Shown: positions 59,756 to 64,000 of the stretch, one piece after another | How the letters are laid out: each line of letters opens with the position of its first letter | How positions within the stretch are numbered: position 1 is the stretch's first letter | Made by a program: the position numbers and the translations under genes | Assembly: GCA_964501915.1 (NCBI GenBank) | Contig: CAZCVP010000007.1 | Coordinates: 1-64,000 of the forward strand | From: CAYFPX01 sp964501915 | GTDB taxonomy: Bacteria > Myxococcota_A > UBA796 > CAJQPC01 | Length of the DNA: 64,000 nucleotides | Direction of reading: 5' to 3' | The notes under the pieces: model-generated | What the model saw: only the letters and a program-made list of their open reading frames with translations | Databases searched by the model: none | What the model was told of the DNA's origin: nothing

Positions 59756-62503
59756 ATGATCACGCCCCTGTTGTCGACCCTGGTGCTCGTCGCCTGCGCC
59801 CCCAAGGAAGCCCCACCCGCGGCGACCGCCGAGGAGGTGCCCGCAGCCGCGTCCGGCGTGCCGAAGACACCGGAGGAGCTGGTGGCCCGCATGGCCGCGC
59901 TGGACTTCCGGGACCTGGTGGATCCGATCCTGCGCTGGGACCAGATCCCCTCGCTCGCCACCCCGGCCGACCAGGCCCACCAGGCGGTGGTCGTGCTGGT
60001 CGAGTTCAGCGACGTGCGCTTCGATCGCTTCGCCGGTGAGGAGGACCAGGGCGACAAGCTGGCCGCCTGGTACCAGGAGCTGCTCTTCGACGACAGCTAC
60101 CAGCGCGTCGACTCCCTGAGCCACTTCTACGCCACCCAGAGCGGTGGCGCGTACCGCATGGACGGCACGGTCCTGCCGCCTGTCCGCCTGGACCAGACCC
60201 TCGCCCACTACGGCGCCGTCATCCGTCCGGAGGGGGGCGACTGGCGCAACGACGCCGCCACCACCGAGCTGGTCGAGCAGGCCCTGGCGGCCGCGCGGGC
60301 GACCTACCCCGACGCCTCCTGGGACGGCTTCGATGCCTGGGACCCGCGGGACGCCGACGGGGACGGGGTCACCGACGAGCCCGATGGCTACGTCGACCAC
60401 CTGGTCGTGGTCTACGCCGGCTTCGGTCAGCACGCCTGCCAGCGCCACTACAAGCTCCACGAGCTGCTCAACCCCAACGTCGGCCCCGAGGTGCTCGACA
60501 CGCTGAGCGAGGAGGCGATCGCCTGCGCCAACCGCCTCTGGCCCCACCGCAGCGAGGTCACCCTTCGGGAGGGCGAGGGTCCCGTGGTCGCCGGCGAGAC
60601 CCACGCCCTCGGCGGTGTGCCCCTGTCCGAGGACCTGTGGGTCAGGGACTACAACATGCAGTGCGAGTACACCGGCGCGGCGACCTTCATCCACGAGACC
60701 GGACACTCCCTCGGCCTGCCCGACGTCTACGCCCGCTCGGCGAGCAACTCCACCGGGCCCTGGGAGGTGATGAGCCACACCACCAGCCCCAGCCCACAGG
60801 CCTTGTCGTCGTGGTCCCGCATGCAGCTCGGCTGGCTCACCCCCGAGGTCGTGCTGCCGCCGGCCCACGGGGGAGCGGTAGAGGCGAGCGTGTCCCTGGG
60901 CCTGCTCGACGCGCCCGGCGACGCCCGGCGGGCCGCCCTGGTGGTCCTGCCTCCCAAGACCCGCCAGATCGACCTGGTGGAGCTGGGTGAGGACCGCGGC
61001 GCGCTCGCGCTCTACAGCGGCCAGGGCAACGCGCTGGAGCGCTCGGTCTCGGTGGCCCTCGCGCTCCCCGACCAGGACGGCCTGACCCTGGACTTCGACG
61101 CCTGGTGGGAGATCGAGGCCGGCTGGGACTTCGCCTACGTCGAGGCCGACGCCGGCTCCGGCTGGGAGCGCCTGGTGCCGACCGATCGGGCCCACATGCC
61201 GGCCGAGCACGGCCACGACGGCACCGACAGCCTGCCGGGCTTCACCGGACGCAGCGGCGACCTGGACGGCGACGGCAAGAACGAGAGCCAGCCCGACTGC
61301 GACCCCACCGCCGAGGTGCTGACGGGCGAGGACAAGGTGGAGGCGGGGGCCAATGCCTGTGAGGAAGCGAGCTGGGTGCGCGTGTCCTTCGACCTGGACC
61401 GCTTCCGCGGGGCCCCGGTGACCCTGCGCATCCGCTACTTCACCGACGGCGCGGCGGTGGAGGACGGCCTGCTCATCGACGACCTCTCCGTCGGCGAGCT
61501 CCTCGAGGAGGACTTCGAGGATCCGCTCGCGAGCCCCTGGTCCTCGGACGGCTTCCAGCCCAGCCCCGGCCACCACACCGTGCTCGTGCCCCACTACTAC
61601 CTGCTCGAGTACCGCGATCCCTACGTCCAGACCGACGGTCGCCACGACTACGACGCCGCCCTGTCCGAGGGCAGCGTGGGTCTTGCCTGGGACCCCGAGT
61701 CAGGGAGCATGATCGCCCTGGAGTCCCGGCCGCGGCCGGGCGTGGTGGCCTGGTACTTCGACGGTGCCTGGCCCTGGTCCGAGAACGACCCGGCCTTCAA
61801 CGGTCCCGGCCACGGCTACCTGCTGGTGGTCGACGCCAACCCCAACGAGATCCCCCTGGCCGGGGTCACCGGCTACCTCCAGGGTGACCCGGAGGCCTTC
61901 GACACCCACTACGACGTCTCGGGTGACGAGGCCCAGGTCGCGCTGCGCGAGGCCTTCTTCCGGACCATGTGCTTCGTGCGGGATCCGGCGATGGTGTCGG
62001 CGGGCATCGACGAAGAGGCGATGGCGGCCTGGTGCGACGACGCCCCGGCGGCGGTCGGGCGGATCCCGGTGCACGGCCGGCCTGCCCGCTACGCCAAGGA
62101 GATCCAGGACCTGCTGCCCGGCGAGGAGCGGGAGAAGTGGGAGCCGGTCGAGGAGCTCTTCGACTACCGGACCCGCGGCGAGACCACGACCTACCGCCTG
62201 CGGGACCGCAGCCTGCGCCACCGCCACACCTTCGACGCTCCCTTCGCCACCCAGCCCTTCGAAGGCGGCCACGTGCTGCACCGGGTCGAGGGCGACGCGC
62301 TGGTCGAGGTCGAGCGGACCTCCCATCCCGCCATCGCCACCTTCTCCGACGCCGACGCGGCCCGCTGGCTCAACCCGAACCTGCCCTTCGGCGGCCTCGC
62401 CGTGCCCCAGGTCGGCCTGAGCTGGACCGTGTCCGAGCCGCCTGCGGACGCGCCCGTCGGAACCCGGGCGGTCGTGACCTTCTCCTGGACGGTGGAGGAG
62501 TAA
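59756..62503 (+). CDS. M6-like (immune inhibitor A type) secreted metalloprotease, lipoprotein
   Basis: This 915-residue protein has a lipoprotein signal (LSTLVLVACAPK). The N-terminal protease domain contains the zinc motif TFIHETGHSLGLPDVYA and the Met-turn region WEVMSHTT, as in M6 peptidases. An earlier Asp-rich segment (DADGDGVTDEPDGYVDH) may bind calcium. The C-terminal half is beta-rich with a jelly-roll-like segment (VRVSFDLDRFRGAPVTLRI, LLIDDLSVGELLEEDFED) typical of immune inhibitor A. It probably digests proteins at the cell surface. The ATG follows the divergent sigma gene by about 125 bases. Confidence 0.9.
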   Translation: MITPLLSTLVLVACAPKEAPPAATAEEVPAAASGVPKTPEELVARMAALDFRDLVDPILRWDQIPSLATPADQAHQAVVVLVEFSDVRFDRFAGEEDQGDKLAAWYQELLFDDSYQRVDSLSHFYATQSGGAYRMDGTVLPPVRLDQTLAHYGAVIRPEGGDWRNDAATTELVEQALAAARATYPDASWDGFDAWDPRDADGDGVTDEPDGYVDHLVVVYAGFGQHACQRHYKLHELLNPNVGPEVLDTLSEEAIACANRLWPHRSEVTLREGEGPVVAGETHALGGVPLSEDLWVRDYNMQCEYTGAATFIHETGHSLGLPDVYARSASNSTGPWEVMSHTTSPSPQALSSWSRMQLGWLTPEVVLPPAHGGAVEASVSLGLLDAPGDARRAALVVLPPKTRQIDLVELGEDRGALALYSGQGNALERSVSVALALPDQDGLTLDFDAWWEIEAGWDFAYVEADAGSGWERLVPTDRAHMPAEHGHDGTDSLPGFTGRSGDLDGDGKNESQPDCDPTAEVLTGEDKVEAGANACEEASWVRVSFDLDRFRGAPVTLRIRYFTDGAAVEDGLLIDDLSVGELLEEDFEDPLASPWSSDGFQPSPGHHTVLVPHYYLLEYRDPYVQTDGRHDYDAALSEGSVGLAWDPESGSMIALESRPRPGVVAWYFDGAWPWSENDPAFNGPGHGYLLVVDANPNEIPLAGVTGYLQGDPEAFDTHYDVSGDEAQVALREAFFRTMCFVRDPAMVSAGIDEEAMAAWCDDAPAAVGRIPVHGRPARYAKEIQDLLPGEEREKWEPVEELFDYRTRGETTTYRLRDRSLRHRHTFDAPFATQPFEGGHVLHRVEGDALVEVERTSHPAIATFSDADAARWLNPNLPFGGLAVPQVGLSWTVSEPPADAPVGTRAVVTFSWTVEE

Positions 62504-62609
62504 GGGGGGGAGGGCCACGGTGCTGCGGACTCAACCTGGGACATGCCGAGTCACAAACAGTCCACCATATTCGCCAGCGCAGGCACCGCGGCCCTGGAAA
62601 CTCGCCCCC

Positions 62610-63389
62610 TCAGGGTTCGCCCATGCGCGACCCCGTGTTGATCAGCTTCTGGTTCAGCAGCACGCCCGTGGTCGGGAAGCTGGTGTCCCAGTCGGGGATC
62701 GACGTCTTGTCCGAGAAGCGGGTCTTGAGCAGGTCCTCCTGGCGGGTCGTGCCGGTGCCCGACTTCAGGTAGGTCTCGATCTCGCAGCTGTCCGTCATGT
62801 CGGACTTGTCGAAGCTCGAGGTGTGGGTCTGGGTGCTCGCGGAGTCCAGGTCGATGGTCGTCGACGACTCCTTGTTCGGCGTGGTGCCGATCAGCCGCGT
62901 GCTGCACGTCATGTCCTGGCTCGCGCCGCCGTCACTGGAGACGGAGAAGCCGACCTTGAGGTTGTCGCTGGCGTCCCAGCCGAAGCCCAGGTCGTAGAGC
63001 GGCACCGGCATCGTGTTGTTCGAGCCGTCGAAGGTGAAGGTCTCGTCGGTCGCACCCACGGTCAGGAAGGCCGAGCGGCGGAAGATGGACGTGGAGTCCC
63101 AGGCCGCTCCTTCGGCGCCGGTGAAGACGAAGCGGATCTCGACCTCGTCGTCCTCCGACACGCTCAGCGTGTTGCCGGAGATCGCTCGCGTGGCCTGGTT
63201 CACCGTCAGCGTGTGCTGGAAGGTGTCGTTCTTGAACACCCGGATCGCCACCTGGGCTGCGCCCGCCCAGCGGAAGTCACCGGGGTTGCGGAGCATGGAC
63301 CCCGTGTCGATGGTGAGCACACCGCTCGAGATGTCGATCTCGAGGATGTAGTCCGGGATGTACTCAGGGAACTCGCTGTAGACGCCCAT
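62610..63389 (-). CDS. Unknown beta-rich protein next to CHAT protease gene
   Basis: This 259-residue protein has no signal peptide (MGVYSEFPEYIPDYILEID). Composition is Ser/Thr/Asp-rich with alternating hydrophobics (VLTIDTGSMLRN, VAIRVFKNDTFQHTLTV), suggesting beta-sandwich domains. It has three Cys and a late basic stretch (LKSGTGTTRQEDLLKTR). I recognise no family. It lies 45 bases after the CHAT gene on the same strand, so the pair is probably co-transcribed, and it could be the substrate or effector of the protease. That is inference only. Confidence 0.75.
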   Translation of the reverse strand: MGVYSEFPEYIPDYILEIDISSGVLTIDTGSMLRNPGDFRWAGAAQVAIRVFKNDTFQHTLTVNQATRAISGNTLSVSEDDEVEIRFVFTGAEGAAWDSTSIFRRSAFLTVGATDETFTFDGSNNTMPVPLYDLGFGWDASDNLKVGFSVSSDGGASQDMTCSTRLIGTTPNKESSTTIDLDSASTQTHTSSFDKSDMTDSCEIETYLKSGTGTTRQEDLLKTRFSDKTSIPDWDTSFPTTGVLLNQKLINTGSRMGEP

Positions 63390-63434
63390 TCTTGGATCCC
63401 CTTTGGGATGGTGGTTGGAGAGAGATCGAGAGGT

Positions 63435-64000
63435 TCAAGAGACGACCGGGGCGCCCCAGACCCGGGGAGGGGCGCCCTGGCGGCGGAGGCGGCGGCAGAC
63501 CCGGGCCACGGCGACAGCGGGATCGGGGAACGGCCAGCGGTCGACGAGGGCCTCCACGAAGTCCCGGAATTCGCGGTCCCGGACCGGCCAGAGGGTGGAG
63601 ACCACGGCCGAGGCGCCGGCCTTGAGGAAGGCCCCGGCCAGGGACCGCTCGATGCCCCGCTCCTGGCCCTGGGCCGCGGTCGCGCAGCCGCTGAGCAGGA
63701 CCACGGGGGAGCCCTCGAGGGCCAGACCCTCGATGCCCTCGGCGCCGAGCGGTCCGTCGGCGAGCAGCAGGCAGGGGGCTCCGAGCTCGCGGACCGCGTG
63801 GACCCCGAGGTGGAGCAGGCCCACGGGAGGCAGCGACGCCAGGGCGGCCCGGGTGACGTCGTGGCCCCTCAGGTGCACCACGCACCGCTCGGGCCCCAGC
63901 TCCAGCAGCAGCGCGTAGCACTCCTGGATGATCTCCTCGGCGTCGGCCGTGGAGCATCCGAGCTGGACCAGCCAGCCGCAGAGGGGGCCTGCGTGGAGCA
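63435..64000 (-). CDS. CHAT-domain (caspase-like) protease, 5' part outside window
   Basis: The frame is open to the right edge; about 188 residues are visible. The C-terminal CHAT domain has the catalytic His in VGLLHLGVHA and the catalytic Cys in PVVLLSGCATA, followed by SLAGAFLKAGASAVVSTLWPV, the characteristic family stretch. CHAT proteases cleave partner proteins and occur in bacterial signalling, programmed death and defence systems. The missing N-terminal part, which would show any sensor domain, lies beyond position 64000. Confidence 0.85.
   Translation of the reverse strand, partial: LHAGPLCGWLVQLGCSTADAEEIIQECYALLLELGPERCVVHLRGHDVTRAALASLPPVGLLHLGVHAVRELGAPCLLLADGPLGAEGIEGLALEGSPVVLLSGCATAAQGQERGIERSLAGAFLKAGASAVVSTLWPVRDREFRDFVEALVDRWPFPDPAVAVARVCRRLRRQGAPPRVWGAPVVS

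Overview
The window is about 70% GC with dense, tightly packed genes. It looks like a member of the Myxococcota (deltaproteobacterial type). The signs are a MopE-type aspartate-rich motif in the first gene, many short-signal lipoproteins with Thr-Asp (TDTD) linkers, two proteins with MYXO-CTERM-like tails (Gly-Cys, glycine-rich, hydrophobic segment, Arg-Arg), a Ser/Thr kinase of Myxococcota style, and PilZ and pilin genes. A run of ten Ns at 23006-23015 shows this is a scaffold from a draft or metagenome assembly. I see no rRNA, tRNA, CRISPR array or prophage.

Layout. 1-4662: the 3' end of a secreted beta-helix/lamin-tail protein, a fused [2Fe-2S]-molybdopterin hydroxylase and a 40-residue membrane peptide. 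4669-15089: mostly cell-envelope genes, including lipoproteins, a GH36 alpha-galactosidase-like enzyme translationally coupled to oligopeptidase B, a GH25 lysozyme-like protein and a polytopic membrane protein. 15090-18341: a mirror-image cassette of pilin and PilZ-like genes (pilin and PilZ leftwards, then PilZ and pilin rightwards). 18348-21284: a beta-lactamase-fold lipoprotein, a class I aminotransferase and a small hydrolase-like gene.

21449-37593 is the metabolic core, all on the plus strand. It encodes an indolepyruvate-type 2-oxoacid oxidoreductase fused to a GltD-like flavoprotein, its gamma subunit, a HyuA/HyuB pair, an acyl-CoA dehydrogenase, a split B12-dependent acyl-CoA mutase, a class III CoA-transferase and a three-subunit molybdenum hydroxylase. 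Most neighbours overlap by 1-8 bases. The set reads as a catabolic route in which a ring is hydroxylated and opened, the product is activated as a CoA thioester, oxidised, and rearranged toward succinyl-CoA. The substrate is unknown. A perfect 32-bp palindrome splits this region into two transcription blocks.

37633-43728: an O-antigen ligase-like protein, a eukaryotic-type citrate synthase with two candidate tandem promoters and a good terminator, an FAD oxidoreductase and a thiolase. 43853-47440: a compact four-gene methyl-transfer operon (corrinoid protein, homocysteine methyltransferase, methionine-synthase activation domain, MttB-family methyltransferase). It looks like a methionine synthase broken into separate proteins, with the folate domain replaced by an MttB enzyme, and is the strongest candidate for an unusual system.

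47506-64000: an SGNH hydrolase, a REP-associated tyrosine transposase with REP-like hairpins, an amidohydrolase, a Ser/Thr kinase with a possibly frameshifted TPR-like tail, a DUF885 peptidase, a phosphotransferase, a sigma/anti-sigma/YbjQ/PilZ operon, an M6-like metalloprotease, and at the right edge a truncated CHAT-domain protease with an unknown beta-rich partner.
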